64,000 nt of DNA, from contig WACJ01000225.1 of NCBI GenBank assembly GCA_008973525.1, positions 310,001 to 374,000 on the forward strand, given 5' to 3'. The DNA comes from Stenopsyche tienmushanensis. Lineage: Eukaryota > Arthropoda > Insecta > Trichoptera > Stenopsychidae. Below the pieces are notes generated by a model, which saw nothing but the letters and a program-made list of their open reading frames with translations, was not told the DNA's origin and made no database searches. This document shows positions 11,837 through 36,613 of the stretch, piece by piece (within the stretch, counting starts at the first letter, position 1; every line of letters begins with the position of its first letter). The position numbers and the translations under genes are program-made.

Positions 11837-12590
11837 GTAAGATTCATCGTGCTCCATATTATTGGGTCAACTATGTAAGAGATAGCAAGTGACAAGCAAG
11901 TCATGAATTGTAAAAGTAGCAATGAATAGTAGATAAACTGAGTATCAGCTTACTGTTAAAAGAGTATTTAAGTACATATTTAATATGTAAATAAGTACTA
12001 GTTAAGTGGCAAATAGTTAAAATACATAAAATCGTATAAGCATAGTAGATAGGAGTAGTCAAATGTGGTTAGGCTGCAAAAAAGTGTTAGTCAAATTGTA
12101 TTAGCCAGGGGTAATTATGTCGCATCTAAGTATTTGAATTTCGGTGTTAAGTGCCGGCCGGACAATCAAACAATATTTAATTGATCAGATTGGAAGCAAA
12201 CTGGAAAAAATAGACATAGCTGGAACAAATAGGTGAAAGTCAGGTATCAAGTAATATCAACTAGTCAGGTCCATATCAATAAGATCAAATGGTTTCATAG
12301 TTAAGATTGTAGTATGGGAGTAGTCGAAACAGCCCTTTGACGGCAGCACTCCGAGCCAAGTTATGTAAGTTTTTCTTCTGATCTCAGTTTTTGTACGTTT
12401 ATGTGACAATAGAAAGTAGACGTGCGCGAGTATTTATTAATTCACTTACCTTGTAAGCTTGGAAATATTAAAAACACTTTTTAGTTCTCATACTATAATA
12501 TTATTATAGAACAATTCAAACCAATTATCAATTGAATTTTTCATAGAATACAATGTAAAATTGGAAGTTAATAGTTTAATAAAACAATTT

Positions 12591-12596
12591 TTTATT
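12591..12596 (-). terminator. Candidate poly(A) signal of the CDKL2-like gene
   Basis: TTTATT on the plus strand reads AATAAA on the minus strand, 195 nt beyond the kinase stop codon, a plausible 3' UTR length. Confidence 0.45.
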
Positions 12597-12790
12597 ACAA
12601 ACAATTTAATTACACTGAGCATATAAAGAGAACAAATATTTTGTACATAAAAAAGAATTTCTAACCATTTTAATCGTTATAAACTGTATCACATTTCATC
12701 TCAGGGTCTCAGAGAATAATTATATGATAAATAGATCATATCTATATCCTATACAAATTTGTTTTCATAAAATGGTTTCCGTAATTAGCG

Positions 12791-26612
<13,822 letters not shown>

Positions 26613-26973
26613 TTAGTCACTGGTTAAACAACTGCATTTTATAAATGTCAAAATAATTATCCTCAATTGTTTCACTCTGGTTACGAATAATTTCTTCAAC
26701 GGTTGTTGATTTTCCTGCAACAAATTCAAATTTAAATTAGTACCTGTTTTGATTTAAGATACGATATGGATCGGTGCAGTATAATCTGCATTTGTACTGC
26801 AGTATGATAGTCAAATAAGCCAAAGGTCGAGAAAAACATCTAGCACGTTTGAAGAAAAGGTCAAATTATGAGCCCTTAATTAGCTTTCGGAATTACATTG
26901 TTACATGCCACAAATATTAGATTATCTATTTAATGATTTTAAAGTTTTATTTAATCAAAATTATTTTTTTTAG

Positions 26974-27144
26974 ACGAGCCACTCTTCGATGTTTTCCCTA
27001 TCCACGTTTTTGAGAAATAAGCCTATTTCTGAGCCCATATTGGCCATGAAAACCAAGTTGTTTTACAAGAAGATTTTACAAAAAAGAGACTTTGTAGCTA
27101 GCATGAGATATTTAAAACGTTTCAAACATCGTCGTGGAAATTGA
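26974..27144 (+). other. Exon-like open frame after an acceptor site
   Basis: A T-rich tract and TAG acceptor are followed by 56 open codons, then TGA. The sequence is low in Asn/Lys codon bias compared with flanks and encodes a basic peptide (for example KTKLFYKKILQKRDFVAS). I do not recognise it, and no partner exon was found. It lies upstream of, and opposite to, the CDKL2-like gene. Confidence 0.2.
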
Positions 27145-28664
27145 TGACGTTAACAGGTTTTCATTTTTTATAACTGCTATGGTCATTGTGTTTATGACGT
27201 TAATTCTATAATAATTAAAAGTACTCTTTTCAAACAAAAAAAATCCGGACTACAAGGAGTCGGGGATAGTACTCTATAGTCCGACAACATCTTACAAAGC
27301 ATTTGTCGGATTATCGCAGGTCTGTATATCATTTGCTTCATTCTCTTTCAAATGCATTAAACTTGTTTCCATGTCAGGGAGTGTTACTGGAGTTATATAC
27401 TTTTAACCTTTATTTTTTTGTTATTCTATATATAGCATCCGATATCCTTATTTTTTTCCAGGAATTCTATTGCCTGGATCAAAGATGTCACATTAGAGGG
27501 TAAAACTGTACAAGTTTTCAATATGCTTTCCTTTGGATGAGAAGGAACACAATCTAATAATAATACTGTTTTTGTGGAAGTCCCTTATTTTTTAAATAAG
27601 TTTGCACCTCGGAAATCCATTTCCTTTTGAACTAATCTTCAAAAATAATTATTTATGTTTCTTTCTGGCTATAATAATCTACATGTAAAAAAATATTATT
27701 AATTATTTTTTATTACTATTATTTTAATTTTGCAAATTCTAATCAAAATTCACTTGGAACACATTTTTCTGATTTTATTAATTTATCCTTTGCAAAAATC
27801 TTTGAAAGTATCATTATCATTGTTTTTCAAATATCATACAACATTCACAATATTTTAATAATGTTCATAGAGCTTTTGCGACCCAAAACCCAAAGATGAA
27901 AATAATTTGCATTTAATACAGTATTTCTCAAACTTAGTTAACATTATTTTAAAATGGCTTTTTGCAGTCTCTTTCGTCTTATATTTATTACAATATAATA
28001 TTTCATGCGACACAATTTCAAGCGAATATGATAACGGCTGCATGCAGCATTTTATTTACACGTTTTTATCTGTTTAAGGGCAGGGCTACCAGCTATAATC
28101 TGTGATCGATATGATAACAAATAAATACTATTCTGTAATGAATCTATTAATCTAGAATATGCAGTAAGGTCTCGGTTTTGAGTTTAAACAACAAATATAT
28201 GTACGATGTTTAAAATTTACAATCAATGTTGATGTTATTATGAGATTTGCTTATAATTATAAGCAAATCTCATTTAATGAGTTTACTGTAATTTCAAAAT
28301 TGGGAAGGCAATCCAGATATGGAGAATAAAGCTGTCTTGAAATCAGTTTATTCAATTATCTGACCTCCTGTTTTTGAATTTAACATTTTATTGGAGTCGA
28401 GGTGTAGTAAATACATCACCGGAAGGGAAAGGTTAATGTAACCATTTGTAAAACATATATGTATACATAGATTAGATAATTACTGCCCCTAGGCGTCGTA
28501 TAAGCTCTCCAATTAATTGTGACGCCATTGTTTCCAAGCGTCCAGATTTCGGCGGGAATGTCTTGATTTAGTAGCCTTCATCGTGTTGGTGAGGTATACA
28601 ATTTCAGTTAGATAAAAATTTCAATCTCTTACGTTTACTAGTCCCGGGATTCATGAGCACTTAC
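27145..28664. other. AT-rich intergenic region with a small dispersed repeat
   Basis: At about 28,030-28,180 a segment with TAAGGGCAGGGCTACCAGC, then GTGATCGATATG and AATAAATAC, matches 52,330-52,500 in the same orientation. At 27,919 a CAGTATTTCTCAAACTTAG string resembles a hAT terminus, but no partner end was found. Nothing else is identifiable apart from the palindrome listed separately. Confidence 0.5.
28240..28273. repeat. Perfect 34-bp palindrome
   Basis: The arms ATGAGATTTGCTTATAA and TTATAAGCAAATCTCAT are exact reverse complements with no spacer. The palindrome stands alone in unique-looking sequence. Confidence 0.85.
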
Positions 28665-29301
28665 ACGTCTATAGTCCAACCCTTAAACCAAGATACCAAA
28701 AGACAATAAACATTAGTCGTGATATTGGTGGACACGGTTTTGATGACATGGATATTCTTGAAATCCAAGAAAAATTGGAGGATCGTACGTTGAACCAAGA
28801 CGAATTAGTTCAAATATTAAATGAATCTACCACAATTAATGACTCAGAAAGTAGTTGTAGTGAAGTAGCTACATGTTCCACATTAAAAACAATTAATGAA
28901 GGCATATAATTGACTATTAGATTTTGTTTTAATAGAAAATCATCCTTTAATGGAAAGAAGTTTAAAATTCAATAGAAAATTACGAATTTTTCGGGATTTC
29001 ATTTACTAATCCCGGGATTCATGAGAACTTATAACTGTCCGGGATCCCGGTATTGGATTCCCTGGAGGTAAGGTACAAAGTTGTGTCCAAATTTCAGTGA
29101 TTCGGAAAGAGCATTGTGCTATTGACAGTGTTCATTTATTTATGTACAAGTTTCATACACGCTGCGGCAGTCCTGACAGATAAATGGGTTTGTACGGATG
29201 ACAAGTAGTGGACATACAAATATAGCATCTAAATGTATGATGATTTAAAATTAGCTCACTACTCAAAGGGATAAATGAGATTTACTCGATCGTCATACAG
29301 T
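28665..29301 (+). mobile_element. Tigger/pogo-like element, 3' fragment, copy 1
   Basis: This is about 637 bp and nearly identical to 32,519-33,154. It encodes the tail of the same frame seen in copy 2 (QPLKPRYQKTINISRD-like, then EIQEKLEDRTLN), here starting later and with a 1-bp difference upstream of the shared frame. The shared block ends at CGTCATACAGT in both copies, after which flanks differ. A 30-bp TTTACTARTCCCGGGATTCA segment occurs both just upstream (28,636) and inside (29,007), suggesting a rearranged or nested insertion. No intact transposase. Confidence 0.75.
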
Positions 29302-31680
29302 GCTCATGGCTTTTTCAAGGGCAAAAGTGGAAAAAGGATTTTTTTGATATATTATGTAACATTCACCATTTTTATGCAGAATAGTGCAATCCCTATTCTC
29401 TTCAGGAAAAAATCTATAAATACAGGATAAATTCATAGCTCCTATGAAGAAACAGAAATGGAAAATAATACGTTAACAAACGATCCATCAATAATCAAAA
29501 ATAGTAAATTGGACAACTCATATTGACGAGTAATAATGTTGAAGATAAACATAAAAAACATGATGGAATACTGTGCCAAGATTTAATTTTCAGATTTAAT
29601 CGTTGAAAATACAAGAGATTGTATATTGTAAAACTTATCTTAGAATAAATGTTTTTGCAACTTTTGACGTCATAAGTTTTCAGGTAACGACGCGATTATG
29701 TGCCATACGTAGTCGGCAAACTTTGAGTATTGTTAAAGTTCGTTGTTTATTTTTACGTGCGCGCGCATATAATTTTGTATGCACATTGTACGCCTGTCTT
29801 ATAAATTCATCGGTGATGTAAGCCAATCTATTCAATGGGAAAGCTTGCAATTTTCAACGCTGATGGTCGATGTCAAATTTTGAAAAACCGCATGGCTTTC
29901 GTGACTTTCGTTCGCAACGACAATCTTTGAATGACAATGCGTTTTGTATATATGACACAAAGATTGCCGTCGTAAAGGGCAACAAGTATAACATTAACAA
30001 TACATTCCGTCGTGAAAGCTGCACGTATAGCCCTTTGTTAGACCTGAACGAGGTCGCTTCCTGCAATAGTTTCAAAGTCACCCAACAAATTAGAATTTTC
30101 ACATGAAAAGTATTTTCCGCACCTGAAAATTTCCTCCGCTGGCTGTAAAGTTGCCAAACTGTAATCAATTTACATAAAGCGTCATCGGAAGGTTAATTGG
30201 GGCATGGAGAATAAATACTGGAACAGAATTCATCGTTAATCTTCTTTTTTTCATTCAGTATTCTGTTATTCACAGACAATAAAACTTTTTTCATTATATC
30301 ATAAATAAATTATGAGGCGACAGGCGACGATGTGTAATCACTAGTTTTGGAAGCAATTTGGAAGACATACCGAATAAAAATATGACCTCTCCTGTCAATC
30401 TTCATTAATATTTTCCTTTAAATTATATACAGAGAATGACCTTCAACAATATAAAACAGTTGCGTTTAAAAAATACAATAATATCGCTTTTATTACCTCA
30501 TATCAACGGACGAATTTATTGGAAATTCTTGCAAATTTACATGAAACATTATAACGTGGCCCTCGTCGATTCGATTGCTATAATAAACAATTCTCAAATG
30601 AAGCTATTTTTATATATACGCGTAATTATATTTTAACCCTGCGGGTCGCAATAATAATATAAACCCTCATTTATCATACAAATGAAGACAATATACGACG
30701 GAAGACACACTTTTAATATGTAACACGATCGTGGCGGCGATCGAAGCAATAATTTGACACTTGACATATTTGGTCATAACACATCAAAATACGTCATGCA
30801 TTTTTAATGTTTCATTTTTATAGTGTCAGTCCTTTTGTGATAATATTTTGACATTAATAATCGCACGTTAAATTATTTTATTAGCATTTAAACAAATTTG
30901 TATTAGAATATGATTCGAAATTAGGTTTACATGAATATTTTATTTATGTAATTTGCATTAAAAAAGTCAATGATCAGTGCATTCATGATCGTCGATATTG
31001 TGATGAAATGTATTGTTTATGTGCATTAATTCAATTATATCTTTAAATTAAGCTTCGTCGCCGTATTAAATCCGATGTTGTGTGCGCGGTTGCTTTGCAT
31101 GTGTTCGATTTGCATTTTTTACTGCATAAATTTAAAAAAAATACCGGAAACGTTCCGGAAAAGGGGGAAGAAGTAAACGTTGGCCAGAAGGGCTATTGAT
31201 TTGGTTACGACCTCCACATGGGGAGCACGTTTGTAAGACCACGATATAAAATAGCCCACGGAACTATTTAAACGTTTTTTTAAATCCAAGTATTTTTGAG
31301 TTCTAACAAGTCGAATCGAATGGTTAGTCATGCTTCTGAGAAATCGTGACATTTGGGAGCTATCACTTGTTTTTCCAGGCAGAAAATAAAGATAAGCCGA
31401 TAATAATTGGAGATATTCAAAGAATTAAGCCCCTTTTGAGTTTGGTCGCCGAATTGAGGGACATCACGATAAACCATATTGATCGTCATTTCATGGAAAA
31501 GGGGGAAGTTTCATTATCTTAAACAAGAATTATCGCCACATTAAAAGACCAATAAGTCAAATATATATTATATAATGAATTATTTTTATATTGTTTATTT
31601 TAAAAAGGGGCTTTAGCAAACATCTTTATGGAAACATTGCCAACCATTTTAACATGATTTTTCATGGCGTTTATATATTT
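29302..31680. other. Intergenic region without identifiable genes
   Basis: The part at 29,640-30,180 is less AT-rich. It carries unrecognised open frames on both strands (78 codons plus, about 104 codons minus) that overlap each other, so at most one can be real. 31,119-31,352 has an unrecognised minus frame. I assign no function. Confidence 0.4.
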
Positions 31681-31775
31681 TTAAAAATATGGTCGCCAAC
31701 CATTTCTATTGATTTGAACCCAAGATCATTGAGCTACGAGTTCAACCGCTTAACCGCGGGACTATCTACAGTTAC
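31681..31775 (-). repeat. tRNA-Thr-like SINE, copy 1
   Basis: On the minus strand it carries TAGTCCCGCGGTTAAGCG (A-box region), ACTCGTAGCTCAA (former anticodon arm) and GGGTTCAAATC (B box). A TTGGCGACCA tail segment and an A-rich end follow. It is clearly the same family as 48,195-48,300 but more diverged, and the acceptor stem no longer pairs fully. Confidence 0.75.
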
Positions 31776-31899
31776 CTATTGTATATATACATAATTTGTT
31801 ATTTAAAAAAATAGTCCCAAATGTCTGTAAAATGTTAATAAATTTAAATGGAAAGTTTTATGTGACTGTTGTGTATGCGGGTAATAAATCGATATGTAA

Positions 31900-32265
31900 A
31901 TGCAGGTGAACATTTGTATCATTGAGTCATCAGCGTTTAATTTTTACATTAAACTCGATTTCTCGTTAGTGCCATACATCATCAGATTTGTAATTATTTT
32001 AGTTATGTCCTCGAATATATTTCATCTATTCACCTCGCCGTCTTATTATACAAGCAAATATAATAGGCTGCAATACTTTGTTGACATCTTTCGATGGCTT
32101 TATGACTTGTATTTGAATAGTATTTTTAAACAGTTCAAATGTCTGCAATCGAATATAAATAGGGAGCGAATTGTTATTGTAAGTTTCTGGCATTACACGT
32201 GCATGTGCCTTCTGGAGTTAACAAGTGAACATTCTGTTGAAGTATTCTTATTTCTTTGCTTCTAA
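31900..32265 (+). other. Unrecognised 121-codon open frame
   Basis: It begins at an ATG inside an ATGCAG acceptor-like site and encodes a hydrophobic, aromatic-rich product with a probable membrane segment (SLVPYIIRFVIILVMSS). It is the longest uninterrupted non-transposon frame in the 27-57 kb interval. No homology is recognised, there is no Kozak support and no partner exon. Chance in AT-rich DNA is quite possible. Confidence 0.2.
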
Positions 32266-32471
32266 GAAAAAATGAAGTTATGTTCATTTTCAGGTAGAAA
32301 TATAAAAAAATATTTTTTAGCTGTAATTAACTGGAGATACAAAGTATATAAACACGGTTTTATACAACACGGTTTTGTACAACACGTTTGAATAAATCGT
32401 AGCATGTTTTTTACAATACGCTTTATATAACAAGGTTTGAGGAGATAAATATACATAATTTTAAAGTATTA

Positions 32472-33154
32472 TTGATATTGGACAATGATGAAATATTATA
32501 TTTACCACCAAACACTACGTCTATAGTCCAACCCTTAAAACCAAGATACCAAAAGACAATAAACATTAGTCGTGATATTGGTGGAGACGGTTTTGATGAC
32601 ATGGATATTCACGAAATCCAAGAAAAATTGGAGGATCGTACGTTGAACGAAGACGAATTAGTTCAAATATTAAATGAATCTAGCACAATTAATGACTCAG
32701 AAAGTAGTTGTAGTGAAATACCTACATGTTCCACATTAAAAACAATTAATGAAGGCATATAATTGGCTATTAGATTTTGTTTTAATATAAAATCATCCTT
32801 TAATGGAAAGAAGTTTAAAATTTAATAGAAAATTACGAATTTTTCGGGATTTCATTTACTAATCCCGGGATTCATGAGCACTTATAACTGTCCGGGATCC
32901 CGGTATTGGATTCCCTGGAGGTAAGGTACAAAGTTGTGTCCAAATTCCAGTGATTCAGAAAGAGTATTGTGCTATTGACAGTGTTCATTTATTTATGTAC
33001 AAGTTTCATACACGCTGCGGCAGTCCTGACAGATAAATGGATTTGTACGAATGATAAGTAGTGGACATACAAATATAGCATCTAAATGTATGACGATTTA
33101 TAATTAGCTCATTACTCAAAGGGATAAATGAGATTTACTCGATCGTCATACAGT
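32472..33154 (+). mobile_element. Tigger/pogo-like element, 3' fragment, copy 2
   Basis: An open frame to 32,762 encodes EILYLPPNTTSIVQPLK, the hallmark LPPNTTSxxQPLD block of pogo/Tigger DDE transposases. It then jumps, by internal deletion, to a C-terminal acidic region (DDMDIHEIQEKLEDRTLNED..). Non-coding 3' sequence follows to the shared end at CATACAGT. About 32,340-32,440 upstream contains CAACACGGTTTTATACAACA-type repeats, whose reverse reads CTCAAACCTTGTTATA, like Tigger termini (CAGTCAAACCTCGTTATAA). Inactive. Confidence 0.8.
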
Positions 33155-36153
33155 CTCCCAACAAAAATTGGGAGATTAGATTTATTCATTCATCAGGAAA
33201 GTGAGTGATTAAAGAATTGATAAACAACATTCATTAAAATATAATTTTAAAATAATGATAATTTTGCTACTCATTTATACTTAGAATCATATTTAAATGA
33301 CTCTATCCTGATTTAATAATTTAAGAAAAGACATAATATTATGGTTTTATAAAATTATATACTTAGACTGTTTATAAAAATTGTGCTGGATATTATGATT
33401 AAATAATTTAATTAGATACATACCTCATATTTATTAAGCTGTTCCCAAGTGCGTGCGATTTTAGTCCCATGTCTATTCCCGCAGGGTTAAAACTATTCGT
33501 TTAATAATATAGATTACAACTGATAAGTCGAAAATAGTGGCTTATGAAATGTCACTTTTGATCATTCGTCCAACGTCACTATTAATTATGAGCCATATCA
33601 CGAAACAATTACACGTGTATCGACATGATTGATGAGTTTCGGACACTTTGAAAGTCGCGGGGAGAGTCGGCCGATTCGAACGCGTGTAACCCCCACGAAC
33701 TGTGGCGGGTGACTGTCGTCGGATATGCGAAACAACCAGAATTACAGGTGTATTCGAAATAGTCGATAAATTTATGACTATTTAGCCTTCATTATATTTA
33801 TGTGTAGGAAGACATGCAACGATCGGTTGCAATCGGCAGGAATCACGATGGGGGCTCTATTCCTGCCGGAGGCTATTTATATTTACGATTATAATGACTC
33901 AATATTATTATTGTTAATATTTATATAACGACGATGCTAATGATCAAGAATAAATCGCAGAAAACCCAAACAAAGAATTTTCATGGAAATCATGGGAACG
34001 AGGAGAGACTCCGTCAAAAGTTGATGCAAAACCCGTTTATTTCTTCCCCATGTTGACGTTCTCAATATCGCTTTTACTATTTACTTGAAAAACTTTTGCT
34101 ATATTTCGCCCAGTCGAGTGGCTCTAGATACCTGAAGGATTTGAAAGTTTTTGAAAGCTTTCTTCGTCTGAATTGTTTTAAATGGATGTCTATAAATTTA
34201 ACAATAAGCTAAAATATTACTCGAGATTATAAAGCGATAATAGCATTATTAAAGAGATCATAAATTGGAGATAATGCCATTGTATGTTTCCAATCAATTG
34301 GAATAATTTGATCTTGTATAATTTAATACTTTTATTCTTAACGTGCAAACAAAGATTTAATGGTGGTTTTCCATTGTCTTTCACTAATCTTTATATAAGG
34401 ATAGGATAACTCGAGTAGCAAAATTATCTTAGAATTTACTCTTTCAGATCCAGGAAATTTGGCCTAACCTGAGTCAAGAAACATAAATACATCTGATCCA
34501 AAAATTCGTGCGCATTTTTGGGATTTTTTAAATTTGTCGCAGAAATGATAAGATTTTTCTTCGCTGCTTTGATGTGATTAACGACAAATAATGACAATTC
34601 AAATATCTGATATATTTAATTAACTTATACAATAAAGACTCTTTTTAACAGTTTACTGTGAACAACCGAGCTCAATTGGCAATTCGCTGATTATTAGACA
34701 ATTATCCAATTCCACTAATAACATTAGCATAGAAAACCATGAAATTCCTATTGTTATTTTGTTTTATAGCCCACCTATTATACTAATTAAGTTTTTAAAA
34801 AAAATCGCATATATCCATGGTTAATTTCGCTATTTTGTGTACCACAATTCCCTGGTTGAATAAAAACAGAACGGAATGAGGCAATTTTTTCCTATATAAA
34901 TATGGCAATTATTGGCCTATATAAAAGGCTGTAAAATTGTATGAGGAAAATGTGGCCGAATAAAAGCCACATGAAAATAATTTGCTTATAAAAGTTTGCT
35001 ATGGAGATTATTTTTGAGTTTTTTGAGTATCGAATGGAACCAAATTCTTTGTTAAACATGATTTAGATGTCAATCTTGTCGATTTTGTGTGATCTCTGGG
35101 GTCACTTAAACCTGGCTTTGTTATATTGATTACGTAGACGTGCGTCGAAAAATTTTAATTTGAAAGCATTCCTTAAAGCCAGCGTAGAGATTATCAATTG
35201 GATCAAAGATCATGCTTTGTAAGAGCTGCATTTTTAAACAGTCCGCACAAAAATATCGATGCTTTTCTGGAGCAATATGAATGTGTTCTGATTGAAGAAT
35301 TGAAATCACAAGAATTCTTCAACATTCTTTTTGTTACTCACTTTAATTTTTAAAAAGAAATGCATATATCGAATACTTTTGAATAGTTATTTGCGTCGTT
35401 GGATCAGCAGCTGACATGCTGGTGGACTGAAAGAAAGATCTATGAATCAATTAAGTATTTTTCTATAATATTTAAGTTGTTTCCATTATCAAACATAAGT
35501 GATCTCCATAAGAAATTTTCATCGATCGAATTGGCATCGATCTTACTTTAACAGCCAACAGAAAATAAAACGTTGGGGTATGAGTTAATTAGGCGCTAAC
35601 ATGGGGTCTAATAATTAAAATATTCAATTAGTTATCAAATTAATCTAATAATAAGATTGCATATTGAATTAATTTTGACTTCGTGATGCCATTGTTATTC
35701 CATTTGACATCGTTAATATCATAGTTCGCGTTTCATATCCGAATCGAAATTGACATATTGTAGAACAAGCACGTTATATTAGTCACTGTATTCAATAATA
35801 GCATATTAATTACGGCAATTAGCCAAATTTGAGCTTATTTGGCTGAAAGCAAAATTGTTTGTGCCGCAATTCGATGTTGGAATGCCATCAAATTAATATT
35901 TCAGACGGTTGCTTAATTTTCAATCAACCAACTGTACATGAAACCCGATTCAATAAGCAATGGAAATTCGATTTATGCAGAGTTCTTATTGTGTTTGTAA
36001 GAACTATGAATGTTGGCAATTATTTAGCGTTCATGACAAGTTCATGAAAAGTACAAGGAATCAATACGACAATACGAATGCATGGGCTTACGCGAGGGTG
36101 GCGTTTTACTGTCGACTAAGTGTTAAATAAGAAAGCACATTTTTATTTAAGCT
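33155..36153. other. Intergenic region with one GC-richer island
   Basis: 33,600-33,760 is markedly richer in G+C and CpG than its surroundings. Two frames on the minus strand are open through it, neither recognised. It could be a regulatory island or an exon of an unknown gene. The rest is AT-rich. A stretch around 35,150-35,340 has weakly protein-like fragments in broken frames that I cannot assign. Confidence 0.35.
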
Positions 36154-36613
36154 AGGGTGACCCACCCTCTCCCTAAAAAATGCATGTGGTAAATATCGAT
36201 TAACATTGCAACGCGTCAGTGTGCTCTTTTTTTGGTAGAAATTATATCCGAAACTATATATTTAATCGAATTTATATTTGGACTAGGGGAAATTATATGT
36301 TGTAAACGAACATTAATTCGTTTGATGATTATACACGCGGCTGTCGATCGATTGATTCATTCGAAGATCATTATAAATGCAGTGAATATGTTTCATCAGC
36401 ATTTAAGAAATAACATAGTTTTAACACGAGGAAGATATTTTCATGCTTAATATTGTTTTCAGTCCAGTTCTTCAAAAGAAGATCAATAATGCAAAAATAG
36501 AATACTATATGTTTTTATTTCAATTATTTCCTGAATCGTTGTAAATTAGAATGTGAGGAAAACAGTTTTCCAAAGTCTGCTGCGTTAATTTCCATCCATT
36601 ATTGCCACCCTAG
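36154..36613. mobile_element. Candidate small element with CTAGGGTG/CACCCTAG ends
   Basis: Short inverted ends (CTAGGGTG at 36,154 and CACCCTAG at about 36,606-36,613) are flanked by TTTAA on both sides, give or take one base on the left. No transposase is recognised. The short match makes this tentative. Confidence 0.25.

Noticed and set aside
33149..33180. CTCCCAA..TTGGGAG hairpin as a terminator
   Set aside because: Short stem next to a transposon end, no associated gene, and eukaryotic transcription does not use such terminators.
35150..35340. hAT or GTF2IRD2-like fragment
   Set aside because: VEIINWIKDHAL looked similar to a hAT block, but the residues that should follow do not fit, unlike the clear hAT at 17.7 kb.
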